NCBI GenBank assembly: GCA_045585895.1
Contig: JAZMZI010000150.1
Span: 1-24,905, forward strand
DNA: 24,905 nt
Direction: 5' to 3'
From: SVTX01 sp045585895
Lineage (GTDB): Bacteria > Bacillota > Clostridia > Oscillospirales > CAG-272
Shown: one piece after another, positions 1-7,948 of the stretch
How the letters are laid out: each line of letters begins with the position of its first letter
Numbering within the stretch: the first letter of the stretch is position 1
Notes under the pieces: generated by a model
Databases searched by the model: none
Seen by the model: only the letters and a program-made list of their open reading frames with translations
Told to the model about the DNA's origin: nothing
Made by a program: the position numbers and the translations under genes

Positions 1-7
1 TCTCGTA

Positions 8-25
8 GGCGTACAGGAGTACGCC
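8..25. other. Short hairpin at the left edge of the window
   Basis: GGCGTAC (8-14) pairs perfectly with GTACGCC (19-25) around an AGGA loop, and TCTC (1-4) can pair with GAGA (27-30) outside it. It sits at the window edge, so whether it belongs to the 3' end of the minus-strand operon or to a neighbouring gene cannot be told. No open reading frame is convincing in 1-190. Confidence 0.4.
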
Positions 26-64
26 AGAGAGCCAAAACGCGTCTAAAAAGCCACACAAAATGAG

Positions 65-92
65 GAAATCCGCCGAAAAATCGGCGGATTTC
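65..92 (-). terminator. Hairpin, probable terminator of the dehydratase-subunit gene
   Basis: A perfect 12-bp stem (65-76 pairing with 81-92, core CCGCCGA) with an AAAA loop lies about 100 nt past the stop codon of the last gene of the left operon. Read on the minus strand the stem is followed by a moderately T-rich stretch rather than a clean T-run, so termination is likely but not certain. The core resembles the hairpin at 21073-21095. Confidence 0.5.
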
Positions 93-190
93 GACATTAT
101 AAAAGCAAAAACATTATTTTTTAGTTGAATTTTGTCTTTTCTTTTAAAAGTGGCTTTTGTTCTGCGCTTAATGAGACAGCCCCTTTTGTT

Positions 191-1450
191 TTAAAGCTTT
201 TCCTTTGCAACTACAAGCATAAGCTTTATTCTGTTTTCCTGGTTGACTCTCGTTGCGCCGGGGTCGTACTCGATATCGACTACGTTGAGTCTGGGGTCGA
301 TGCGTCTGACCTTATTTATCATTCCCTTTGCCGCAACGTGGCAAGGCAGACATCCGAAGGGCTGAACGATTACGATATTCTCATATCCATGGTCTGCAAA
401 CTCAAGCATTTCTGCCGCGAGATACCATCCCTCGCCCATACTGTTTCCGATTCCGATAATGCCCTCGGCTCTCTTTTTGAGGTCGTTGACTCTCTCGGGG
501 GGAACGAACGCCGGGTTAGCCTCGATGGCGGAAATGAGTATATCCTCCATCCAGAACATATACTTCATTACCACTTCAAGTATCAACTTCTTGAAGGGAT
601 TGCCGCCGTAGAGGCGAAGATCCTCAAGGGCGCCGTTGGTCTTATAGATACCGAAACCGAGGATAGAAGGAACGTAGACCTCGCAATCCTGCTCGGCAAG
701 GAACTCCTCAAGGTGGTTGTTTCCGGGCGCGGAATACTTAAGGAAAAGCTCTCCTATAACCGCAACCTTGACCTTGGGGGTCTTTTCTATCTTGATAGAA
801 GCAAAATCGTCGGCAATAGCCTTAAGATTTTTCTTCATAGCGCCAACGGTATATCCGCGGCCCTTATAGAAGGTCTCGCCAAGCTTAGCCGTCCACTTAT
901 TGATCATAGCGTCGGTCTCGCCCTTATTTACCTCGTAGGGTCTGATCTGATTTGAGCAGATCATAATCATATCGCCGTAAATAAGACCTGCAACCGCCTG
1001 CATAAATCCTGCGGGGCTCATATAAACACCGGGGTTAAGCTCCATCAGCCACACGTTTGCCGAAATAAAGGGAACGTTAGGAAATCCTGCCTTTTCAAAG
1101 GCTTTACGCATAAGGTTGATGTAGTTACTGTCTCTGCAACCGCCGCCCGACTGTGTGATTATCATTGCAACCTTATCGGGGTCGTATTTTCCGCTGAACA
1201 TGGTTGCCAGCATCTGACCCGTCGTCAGCATTGCGGGATAGCACATATCGTTGTTTATGTACTTCAGCGCCAACTGCAATACTTCGGGTCCCTCGTTCTC
1301 CATAATGTCGATCTTATATCCCTCACGAAGCAGAATGGGACGCAAAATCTTGAAGTGTATGGGAGCCATACTGGGAGTGAGGATGGTATAATCTTTCTTC
1401 ATTTTGCGAGTAAACTTTACTCGCTCTCTGTAATGCGAATTATTCTGCAT
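191..1450 (-). CDS. 2-hydroxyacyl-CoA dehydratase / benzoyl-CoA reductase-type subunit (HgdB-like; candidate plasmalogen-synthesis subunit)
   Basis: This 419-aa protein resembles the HgdB/BcrB-type subunit that carries the Fe-S active centre in 2-hydroxyacyl-CoA dehydratases, where an ATP-dependent activase feeds it single electrons. Visible candidates for cluster ligands are Cys70 (in NDMCYPA), Cys105 (in SGGGCRDSN) and a CLPC pair at 367-370. The start is the ATG at 1450 with a GGGGG purine run about 10 nt upstream; a GTG one codon earlier is less likely. It overlaps the stop of the upstream activase gene by 11 nt, so the two are probably translationally coupled. In many Clostridia the same sequence is the C-terminal part of one protein of about 1,400 aa; here it is a separate polypeptide. 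The pair matches the two-gene plasmalogen operon of C. perfringens, but a role in amino-acid or other acyl-CoA dehydration is not excluded. It is cytoplasmic, with no signal peptide. Confidence 0.85.
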   Translation of the reverse strand: MQNNSHYRERVKFTRKMKKDYTILTPSMAPIHFKILRPILLREGYKIDIMENEGPEVLQLALKYINNDMCYPAMLTTGQMLATMFSGKYDPDKVAMIITQSGGGCRDSNYINLMRKAFEKAGFPNVPFISANVWLMELNPGVYMSPAGFMQAVAGLIYGDMIMICSNQIRPYEVNKGETDAMINKWTAKLGETFYKGRGYTVGAMKKNLKAIADDFASIKIEKTPKVKVAVIGELFLKYSAPGNNHLEEFLAEQDCEVYVPSILGFGIYKTNGALEDLRLYGGNPFKKLILEVVMKYMFWMEDILISAIEANPAFVPPERVNDLKKRAEGIIGIGNSMGEGWYLAAEMLEFADHGYENIVIVQPFGCLPCHVAAKGMINKVRRIDPRLNVVDIEYDPGATRVNQENRIKLMLVVAKEKL

Positions 1451-4370
1451 CACCGTCCACCCCCTTATTTTGCTGTTCTATTGCGGCGATAAGGCTTCTG
1501 AGTCGAATCTTAATCGCACCGAGGTTCGTGACCTCGTCGATCTTTATCTGGGTATAAAGATTTCCGTTTACCTCAAGTATCTTTCTCACCTCGTCGGAGG
1601 TAAGCGCGTCGAGACCGCAACCGAAGGAAACGAGATGCACGAGATGCATATCGTCACGCTTTGAAACGTATTTAGCCGCAGAGAAAAGTCTCTGGTGATA
1701 CGTCCACTGACTGAGAAGGTTAAGATCAAACTTCTCTTCAAGCGCCGCTACCGAATCCTCGGAAATTACCGCAAATCCCAGCGCCGCGATCAGCTTATGT
1801 ATGCCGTGATTGATCTCGGGATCTGCGTGATAAGGTCTGCCTGCAAGAACGATTATCTTCTTGCCCTCTGCCCTTGCCGCGTCAACTATTCTTGCGCCCT
1901 CGCGGCGGATATCCGCCATATACTCGTCGTACGCCTCGTAAGCCAGCTTGCAGGCTCTCTTGACGTCGGAAGCCTTGAACTCGCCGAAGTGCTTTTCAAG
2001 TACCTTTGAGAAGCGAGAAGCGAACTCACGGCGGTTGTGAGGCCCTACGTAATCGTTAACGTATTTTATCTTTCCGAAATTGAGGGTGTTTGCCTCAATT
2101 ACCTCGGGATAACCTGCGATAACCGCGCAGTTAAAGCAGTTCTTCGCCTTTTTCTCGTTGAAATTGTAGGTCATACAGGGATAGAAGATTGCGTCAACGC
2201 CGTCCTCGATAAGCTTCTGTATATGACCGTGAACCATCTTCGCCGGGAAACATACGGTATCCGAAGGAATAGTGCTCTGTCCCTTGAGATAGAGCTTGCG
2301 GTTGGAAAATCCGCTCATTTTTACGGTAAATCCAAGCTCACGGAAGAGAGTGTTCCAGAAGGGATACATCTCGTACATATTAAGAGCCATAGGCATACCG
2401 ATTACGCCGCGGCTTCCCTCTCCCTCGGGGTAAGATTCAAGCTTTTTGAGCTTGTACTCGTAGAGATTGAGAGAATCGTCCTGCGACTTATTCGTAACCG
2501 GCTTTTCGCAACGGTTGCCGCCGATAAATCTGCGTCCGTTTCCGAAATCGTTGACGGTAAGCTGACAGCGGTTGTTACATCCCTTACAGGTGACACTCTT
2601 TATGGAATAAGTGAAATTCTTCATTTCCTCGTAAGAGAGGATGCCGGAATTTCCTTCGTGTTTCTTCATTTCCTTGGCATAAAGAGCCGCGCCGTACGCT
2701 CCCATCATACCCGCAATGTCGGGTCGGATGACCTCGGCGCCTATCTCCTGCTCGAACGCGCGAAGAACCGCGTTATTGAGGAAGGTACCGCCCTGAACGA
2801 CGATCCTCTTACCGAGCTCGTCTGCGGAATGTACTCTTATTACCTTATAAAGCGCATTCTTTACGACGCTTATTGAAAGTCCCGCGGAGATATTCTCAAC
2901 GGTAACGCCTTCCTTCTGCGCCTGCTTGACCGAGGAATTCATAAACACGGTGCATCTTGAACCGAGGTCAACGGGATTCTGTCCAAAGAGACCGAGATTT
3001 GCAAATTCGTCGATAGGATATCCCAAAGAATTCGCAAAGGTCTGGAGGAAGGAACCGCAACCCGAGGAGCAAGCCTCGTTGAGGAAGATATTGTCGATAG
3101 CGCCGTTTCTTATCTTGAAGCACTTCATATCCTGACCGCCGATGTCGATTATGAACTCGACGTCGGGCATAAAGTACTTTGCGGCGGTAAAGTGAGCAAC
3201 CGTCTCGACCACGCCGATATCGATACCGAGCGCGCTTCTCATCATATCCTCACCGTAACCCGTAACCGCACTTGAAACGATATTAACTTGAGGATATTTC
3301 TCATACATCTCAATCAAGGTGTCCTTTACTACGTCGATAGGCTTACCCTGATTGGACTGATACTTTGAAAAGATGATCGAACCGTCGGCATCGGTCAGTA
3401 CGACCTTAAGGGTGGTTGAACCCGAGTCGATACCGAGGTATGCGTCACCCGTGTAGTCGATTCCCTCTTTACGAGGAACGCTGTGCTTTTCGTGACGCGC
3501 AATAAACTCGTCGTATTCGGACTTATCCGCAAAGAGAGGACGAAGCGCAGATTCAGCCGAAAATTCGGTCTTTTCACCGATTATTTCGTAAGCCTTTGCA
3601 AGATCCACCTTCTCTTCCGCGTAATATGCTGCGCCGAGAGCGACGAAAACGAGAGAATCTTCGGGGCAAATGCCCTCGCAGCCGATAGTTTTATCAAATG
3701 CCTTGCGAAGCTCGGAGAGGAAGGTCAAGGGTCCGCCGAGATAGACGATATTTCCCTCGATGGGGTGACCCTGCGCAAGACCCGTGATAGTCTGGTTAAC
3801 TATTGCGTAGAAAATACTTGCGGAGATATCCTCTTTACGCGCGCCTTGATTCAAAAGAGGCTGAATATCGGTTTTTGCAAAAACTCCGCAACGGGATGCG
3901 ATAGAATAGATCTTTTCGTAATTCTTCGCAAGCTCGTTCATCTCGCCCGTGTCGATCTGCATAAGGCTCGCCATCTGGTCGGCAAACGCGCCCGTACCGC
4001 CGGCACAGGTACCGTTCATTCTTACCTCAAGATTGCCCTTGAGGAAAAGGATCTTCGCATCCTCACCGCCAAGCTCGATAACCACGTCGGTCTCGGGCAG
4101 ACGGTGGCTGATGGCTACCTTCGTGGCGTAAACCTCCTGCACAAAGGGGACTCCTGCCCTTTCGGCAAGTCCCATTCCCGCAGAACCCGAGACCGCGCAG
4201 ACCACAGGCTCGGTTATATTGAATTTTTCTATAAGTCCCTTAATGACCTCACGGGTCTTCTCGGTGATCATAGCGAAATGTCGCTCGTAGCTCTTATGGA
4301 GAAGCTTGCCCTCGTCATCAAGCACAACGCACTTTATTGTGGTTGAACCTATATCAATACCAATTCTCAT
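1440..4370 (-). CDS. Double-headed acyl-CoA dehydratase activase (BcrAD/BadFG x2 + DUF2229-like); candidate plasmalogen synthase subunit
   Basis: This 976-aa cytoplasmic protein has two ASKHA-fold activase domains of the BcrAD/BadFG/HgdC family (about 1-255 and 310-567), each starting with a phosphate-binding GIDIGST or GIDSGST motif. Each domain has a cysteine pair spaced exactly 39 residues (Cys122/Cys161 and Cys434/Cys473), as in HgdC, where these cysteines bind a 4Fe-4S cluster at the dimer interface; having both in one chain suggests an internal pseudo-dimer. A cysteine cluster follows (C595, C598, C602, C621), then a DUF2229-like region (about 655-870) with further cysteines. The ATG at 4370 has AAAGGA upstream and lies 13 nt after the adenylating-reductase stop. 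Known family role: ATP-driven low-potential electron transfer to an HgdB-type partner, encoded next. The architecture agrees with the anaerobic plasmalogen operon; this is inference, as related activases serve unknown substrates. Confidence 0.85.
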   Translation of the reverse strand: MRIGIDIGSTTIKCVVLDDEGKLLHKSYERHFAMITEKTREVIKGLIEKFNITEPVVCAVSGSAGMGLAERAGVPFVQEVYATKVAISHRLPETDVVIELGGEDAKILFLKGNLEVRMNGTCAGGTGAFADQMASLMQIDTGEMNELAKNYEKIYSIASRCGVFAKTDIQPLLNQGARKEDISASIFYAIVNQTITGLAQGHPIEGNIVYLGGPLTFLSELRKAFDKTIGCEGICPEDSLVFVALGAAYYAEEKVDLAKAYEIIGEKTEFSAESALRPLFADKSEYDEFIARHEKHSVPRKEGIDYTGDAYLGIDSGSTTLKVVLTDADGSIIFSKYQSNQGKPIDVVKDTLIEMYEKYPQVNIVSSAVTGYGEDMMRSALGIDIGVVETVAHFTAAKYFMPDVEFIIDIGGQDMKCFKIRNGAIDNIFLNEACSSGCGSFLQTFANSLGYPIDEFANLGLFGQNPVDLGSRCTVFMNSSVKQAQKEGVTVENISAGLSISVVKNALYKVIRVHSADELGKRIVVQGGTFLNNAVLRAFEQEIGAEVIRPDIAGMMGAYGAALYAKEMKKHEGNSGILSYEEMKNFTYSIKSVTCKGCNNRCQLTVNDFGNGRRFIGGNRCEKPVTNKSQDDSLNLYEYKLKKLESYPEGEGSRGVIGMPMALNMYEMYPFWNTLFRELGFTVKMSGFSNRKLYLKGQSTIPSDTVCFPAKMVHGHIQKLIEDGVDAIFYPCMTYNFNEKKAKNCFNCAVIAGYPEVIEANTLNFGKIKYVNDYVGPHNRREFASRFSKVLEKHFGEFKASDVKRACKLAYEAYDEYMADIRREGARIVDAARAEGKKIIVLAGRPYHADPEINHGIHKLIAALGFAVISEDSVAALEEKFDLNLLSQWTYHQRLFSAAKYVSKRDDMHLVHLVSFGCGLDALTSDEVRKILEVNGNLYTQIKIDEVTNLGAIKIRLRSLIAAIEQQNKGVDGDAE

Positions 4371-4383
4371 GTTTTTCCTTTCT

Positions 4384-7335
4384 TTATCGGATCTTTTTCA
4401 TATAACTAAGATATCTGATTCCGATCTTTGACCATTTGAATCCCAGCTTTTCAAGCTCGTTAACGGTAAATTCGTTACTCATCGGAATATTCCTTGAAGC
4501 AGAAGCTATCGAATTATAGAAGGAAAGCACTGCGACTTCCTTATCAGAGATAGACTCCTTCATAGTCTTCTCAAATTCCTCGCGGGACACCATTCTGATG
4601 CTGCTGAAGAACTTCTTACCGATCTTATCAACGGTGAATATATTGGGATTATACAAATTGTAAATGTTATTCACTCTGTTATGGAGAGCAAGACGGACAT
4701 ATGCGTCTGCGCACTCGTCTACGGGAGTGAAATCGATGGGATATTCCGAAAGCTCCTTGGAATACATTCCCACCTTAAGGAGACCGCGGCATCTTCCGAG
4801 GAATCCGTTGTCCTGTGCGTTTTTCTGGAAAACGCCGTCTTCATGACGCCAAGTGAGGTTTCCTATACGATAGATATTAGCCTTAAGACCATCCTCACGC
4901 GCCAGAAGAACTCTTTCCTCCGCCTTATACTTGGAGTGGATATATACGTTCTGAACGTAATTCTGACCTATATCGAGGCAGAACTCGTCGAAGGTTGCGT
5001 TGGGATTTCTCTGCTCAACCGTTCCCGAGCCGTGAACGCTGGCGGTTGACGTATGGTGCAGGATCGCGCCCGAAGCCTTGCAGAAATCTATAACGCTCTG
5101 AGTTCCCAAAACGTTGGTGCGCTCAAAATCCGAATAATTACCCGCGTGGCTTACGTTTGCCGCCGTATGAATAACCATATCGACCTTATCGAGAAGCTTT
5201 GCGTAAACCTCGTCGGAAACGCCGAAGCGAGGCATATTTATATCGCCCCTTACCACCTTGTATCGGAAATACTCGTGCTCCTTCGGGAAATAATACTTCA
5301 AAGTAGATGCAAGTCTGTCCTCACTGCGCACGAGACATACGACGTTGACCTTTCTGCGAAGAAGCTCACGAAGAATGTGCGAGCCGAGGAATCCCGTAGC
5401 GCCGGTAAGTAGAACGTATCTTAACTTGGTATTATACTCAACGTTGGAATTGTGTCTTATAAGCTCGTTGATATCGATATCGAGAGCGTCTGCATCAGCT
5501 TCCGCCTTTGCGGATTTCAGAATTGCCTCAAGCTGCTCTGCCGTGGGATTTTCATATATTTCCTGCGCCTGAATTCCAAGAAGAGCCGCCACCTCAAACG
5601 CGGCTAGACTGTCTCCGCCTATATCAAAGAAATCTTCTTTTATACCGATATTCTTTACACCCAAAACGTTTTCAAAAGCTTCGATTATCTGCTTCTGTTC
5701 TCTGGTTTTGGGAGCTACGTATTCTACCGTCTTTTTAACCACAAGCTCCTTGACCATAGCGATCGCTTCCTTGCGCTTTATCTTCAAGGTCGTAGTCTTT
5801 GGGAAATCTCTCGAAACGAAAGCGATGGAAACTATCCTCTTATAGGAGGGCCAAGTAGCGTTAAGCTCTTTGACCTTAGCCTTTATCGACTTGGTAAGCT
5901 CCTTGTCCGCAATATCCACGGGCTGGATCGCCGCGCAGATCTTGCCCTTGTTCTCGTATACGAGAACATCTTTTACTCCATCGATGACCGCTATTTGAGT
6001 CTCAAGCTCCTCGGGATAAATATTTTTACCGTTATCGAGGATTATCAGGTTTTTGGAGCGTCCCGTTATGTAAAGATACCCCTCTTTGTCGAAGTGACCG
6101 AGGTCACCCGTGCGAAGCCAGCCGTCTTTCGTGAAGGCGTCAACCGTTGCCTGAGGATTCTTATAGTATCCGATCATAACGCCCGAGCCCTTAACGAGTA
6201 TCTCGCCGTTATCGATCTTGACCTTCATATAAGAAACGGGCTTACCTACCGAACCGAATTTGTTCTTCTTGGGATAGTTTGCGGAGATCAGAGGAGCGCA
6301 CTCGGTAAGTCCGTATCCTTGATACATATTTATACCGAACTCATCAAACGCCTCGGCTATTTCGGGACGGAGCGCGGCGCCGCCGACGATCACGTTGGTA
6401 AGATTTCCGCCGAATTTGTCGAGCAGGCTCTTATATATAGTACGGCGAGCGTCGATCTTAAGTGCCTTAAGCATACCGTTCAGCCGCTTTGCCATAGCGA
6501 TCTTACGCTTATTGGGGCCGCTCGAAATACTTTCCATAACCTTTTTGTAAAAGACCTCAGCTATAGTAGGAACTACGAGAATGACCGAAGGACGGAATCG
6601 GTTAAGGTTGGTAACGATATTTTCAAGTCTGTCGTTTATACAAACCGTAGCGCCGCAATAAAGCACGCCGAGATTGTCAACGGTAAGCTCGAAGGTATGG
6701 TGTATAGGAAGCACCGACATTACTACGGGCGCAGTTTTTACGTTCTGCGCATAGTCCATTCTGTATATGTCGCCGATATTTGCAACGATGTTTTTCTGGC
6801 TGAGCATTACTCCCTTGCTGACACCCGTGGTACCCGACGTAAAGAGTATCTCCGCCAAGGCTTCGGGGTCGATTTTGGGAAGCTTGACCCTCTCGGTACG
6901 GCGTATCTGCTTAAAGCTTTCGCTTGAAAAGCTTATGATGTCGGTAACCTGATTTTCGGCAGCCTTTATCTGTGGGATGAGATGCTCGTACTCTTTTGAA
7001 ACGAACACGACGTCGGCATCACCCATAACGAGAAGATTGAGAATATCCTCGTCGGGCAACATTCTGTCAATGGGTATGACCACGTTTGCACTACAGGTAA
7101 TACCGAGAAAAGTGATTACCCAACGGTAACTTGACGAGCCGATAATAGCCACGTGCTTACCCACCCAGCCTTGCTCAACAAACCATGACGCTATTGAATT
7201 AATGTCTCTTTCAAAATCCTTGAAAGTCTTTTTTACAACTCTATCGTCTACAATATATCTGTATGCATCTCGATTTCCGTATTCACGGGCAATCTCGGCT
7301 ACGTATTCTTGCAGGTCAACAAGTACTTTTTTCAC
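4384..7335 (-). CDS. Adenylation / carrier protein / thioester reductase fusion (carboxylic acid reductase-like)
   Basis: This 983-aa three-module enzyme probably activates a carboxylic acid with ATP, loads it on a phosphopantetheine arm and releases it by NAD(P)H reduction as an aldehyde or alcohol. The AMP-binding domain (1 to about 530) has the P-loop TSGTTGVSKG (167-176), YGLTE (341-345), TGD (409-411) and the A10-like lysine region TLKIK (516-520); its middle part resembles long-chain acyl-CoA synthetases, suggesting a fatty acid substrate. The carrier domain (about 546-607) has DIGGDSL with the attachment Ser576. The reductase domain (from about 638) has the Rossmann motif TGATGFLG (644-651), STASVHG (763-769) and the YxxxK catalytic pair Y798/K802. 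Translation starts at GTG with GGAG 8 nt upstream; a closer ATG is out of frame and stops at once. It is the first gene of the operon with the activase genes, so an aldehyde for ether-lipid synthesis is a reasonable product. A single-module nonribosomal-peptide-type reductase is the alternative. Confidence 0.9.
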   Translation of the reverse strand: MKKVLVDLQEYVAEIAREYGNRDAYRYIVDDRVVKKTFKDFERDINSIASWFVEQGWVGKHVAIIGSSSYRWVITFLGITCSANVVIPIDRMLPDEDILNLLVMGDADVVFVSKEYEHLIPQIKAAENQVTDIISFSSESFKQIRRTERVKLPKIDPEALAEILFTSGTTGVSKGVMLSQKNIVANIGDIYRMDYAQNVKTAPVVMSVLPIHHTFELTVDNLGVLYCGATVCINDRLENIVTNLNRFRPSVILVVPTIAEVFYKKVMESISSGPNKRKIAMAKRLNGMLKALKIDARRTIYKSLLDKFGGNLTNVIVGGAALRPEIAEAFDEFGINMYQGYGLTECAPLISANYPKKNKFGSVGKPVSYMKVKIDNGEILVKGSGVMIGYYKNPQATVDAFTKDGWLRTGDLGHFDKEGYLYITGRSKNLIILDNGKNIYPEELETQIAVIDGVKDVLVYENKGKICAAIQPVDIADKELTKSIKAKVKELNATWPSYKRIVSIAFVSRDFPKTTTLKIKRKEAIAMVKELVVKKTVEYVAPKTREQKQIIEAFENVLGVKNIGIKEDFFDIGGDSLAAFEVAALLGIQAQEIYENPTAEQLEAILKSAKAEADADALDIDINELIRHNSNVEYNTKLRYVLLTGATGFLGSHILRELLRRKVNVVCLVRSEDRLASTLKYYFPKEHEYFRYKVVRGDINMPRFGVSDEVYAKLLDKVDMVIHTAANVSHAGNYSDFERTNVLGTQSVIDFCKASGAILHHTSTASVHGSGTVEQRNPNATFDEFCLDIGQNYVQNVYIHSKYKAEERVLLAREDGLKANIYRIGNLTWRHEDGVFQKNAQDNGFLGRCRGLLKVGMYSKELSEYPIDFTPVDECADAYVRLALHNRVNNIYNLYNPNIFTVDKIGKKFFSSIRMVSREEFEKTMKESISDKEVAVLSFYNSIASASRNIPMSNEFTVNELEKLGFKWSKIGIRYLSYMKKIR

Positions 7336-7389
7336 AGCATATACTCCGTTCCAAAATCATTTGCTTTTGGGTAAATACAACCATCTTAT

Positions 7390-7418
7390 ATTATACTATA
7401 TTTTTAAGAGTTTGCCAA
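7390..7418 (-). promoter_or_regulatory. Sigma-A-type promoter of the reductase/activase operon
   Basis: On the minus strand, TTGGCA (7413-7418) and TATAAT (7390-7395) are separated by 17 nt. Transcription would start near 7383, giving a leader of about 50 nt before the GTG start at 7335. The surrounding 7336-7600 is very AT-rich and contains no other convincing gene. Confidence 0.8.
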
Positions 7419-7604
7419 GATGTTTTATTAAAAAAATTATGAATTTTGATTGTAAAAGCTCAACTTTTTTCGCATTTTCGGAACGTTTTTTTTAAAATAT
7501 CGTATTTTGGCGAAAAATATATAAGTTTTGTTTGAAAATTTTTACAGCACACATTTTTCATTCAAATTTCAACAACTTTTTTAGTTCAAATTTAAATTAC
7601 CCTA

Positions 7605-7633
7605 TTGACAAAATTCATTATGTATGATATACT
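7605..7633 (+). promoter_or_regulatory. Sigma-A-type promoter of the tRNA-Pro gene
   Basis: TTGACA (7605-7610) and TATACT (7628-7633) with a 17-nt spacer lie directly upstream of the tRNA. The start of transcription would fall near 7640, leaving a leader of about 9 nt before the mature 5' end. Confidence 0.85.
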
Positions 7634-7648
7634 TGTTTTTGTTTGTAT

Positions 7649-7725
7649 CGGGGTGTGGCACAGTTTGGTAGTGCGCTTGGTTCGGGACCAAGAGGTCGTG
7701 GGTTCGAATCCCGTCACTCCGACCA
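7649..7725 (+). tRNA. tRNA-Pro (anticodon CGG), CCA encoded
   Basis: This 77-nt gene folds as a cloverleaf. The acceptor stem CGGGGTG pairs with CACTCCG, the anticodon stem CTTGG/CCAAG encloses the loop TTCGGGA giving anticodon CGG, and the T arm contains GGTTCGAATCCC. The discriminator is A (7722) and the 3' CCA (7723-7725) is encoded in the DNA. It is the only plus-strand gene in the window, sits between two minus-strand operons, and has its own promoter and terminator. Confidence 0.97.
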
Positions 7726-7763
7726 AAATAAAAGAGAGGCTTTTAGCCTCTCTTTTATTTTGG
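7723..7763 (+). terminator. Terminator of tRNA-Pro, stem includes the CCA end
   Basis: A perfect 19-bp inverted repeat (7723-7741 with 7745-7763) with a TTT loop begins at the CCA of the tRNA. The descending arm carries CTCTCTTTTATTTT, supplying the U-rich tract. The stem sharing the CCA bases means hairpin formation and 3' processing of the tRNA precursor use the same nucleotides. Confidence 0.85.
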
Positions 7764-7795
7764 TTTAAATGCACGGTGCCATTCCAATCCTCCAC

Positions 7796-7815
7796 CAAAA
7801 CCGCTCGCGGTTTTG
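7796..7815. repeat. Perfect short inverted repeat beside the tRNA remnant
   Basis: CAAAACCGC (7796-7804) and GCGGTTTTG (7807-7815) are perfect reverse complements separated by 2 nt. It directly precedes the decayed copy of the tRNA T arm. No T-run follows, so it is not an obvious terminator; its role is unknown. Confidence 0.55.
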
Positions 7816-7821
7816 CGTAAA

Positions 7822-7863
7822 GGTTCGAATCCCGTAATTTCAGAGGCTTTTAGCCTCTCTTTT
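7822..7863 (+). pseudogene. Decayed duplicate of the tRNA-Pro 3' end and its terminator
   Basis: Fourteen bases, GGTTCGAATCCCGT (7822-7835), repeat the tRNA T arm at 7701-7714 exactly. Twenty-two bases of the terminator hairpin (7842-7863) repeat 7735-7756 exactly. The acceptor-stem part between them is altered and shortened, the T stem no longer pairs fully, and there is no D or anticodon arm. It is therefore a partial tandem copy, not a second tRNA; it could be a scar of integration or recombination at the tRNA 3' end, or the end of another lost tRNA gene. Confidence 0.65.
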
Positions 7864-7867
7864 TTTT
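7842..7867 (+). terminator. Second plus-strand terminator hairpin
   Basis: AGAGGCT (7842-7848) and AGCCTCT (7852-7858) pair around TTT and are followed by a run of eight T on the plus strand. It is the repeated half of the tRNA terminator and would catch read-through heading into the converging minus-strand lipoprotein gene. Confidence 0.7.
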
Positions 7868-7890
7868 GGTCGGAACGCACTTATATTTTC

Positions 7891-7929
7891 AACTGCAAAA
7901 CGGAGGCTTAATGCCTCCGTTTTGCAGTT
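7891..7929 (-). terminator. Perfect 17-bp hairpin, probable terminator of the giant lipoprotein gene
   Basis: Arms 7891-7907 and 7913-7929 are perfect reverse complements with a 5-nt loop, about 85 nt past the lipoprotein stop codon. On the minus strand the stem is followed by an A/T-rich stretch without a pure T-run. It may act in both directions. Confidence 0.55.
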
Positions 7930-7948
7930 AATCCTTTTGTTTTAATTC

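Noticed and set aside
3483..4346. 287-codon plus-strand frame opposite the activase gene
   Set aside because: It is antisense to a protein with clear activase motifs and has no recognisable domain or start signals.
7592..7820. Short open frames crossing the tRNA-Pro on both strands
   Set aside because: They run through the tRNA and its terminator and have no ribosome binding site.
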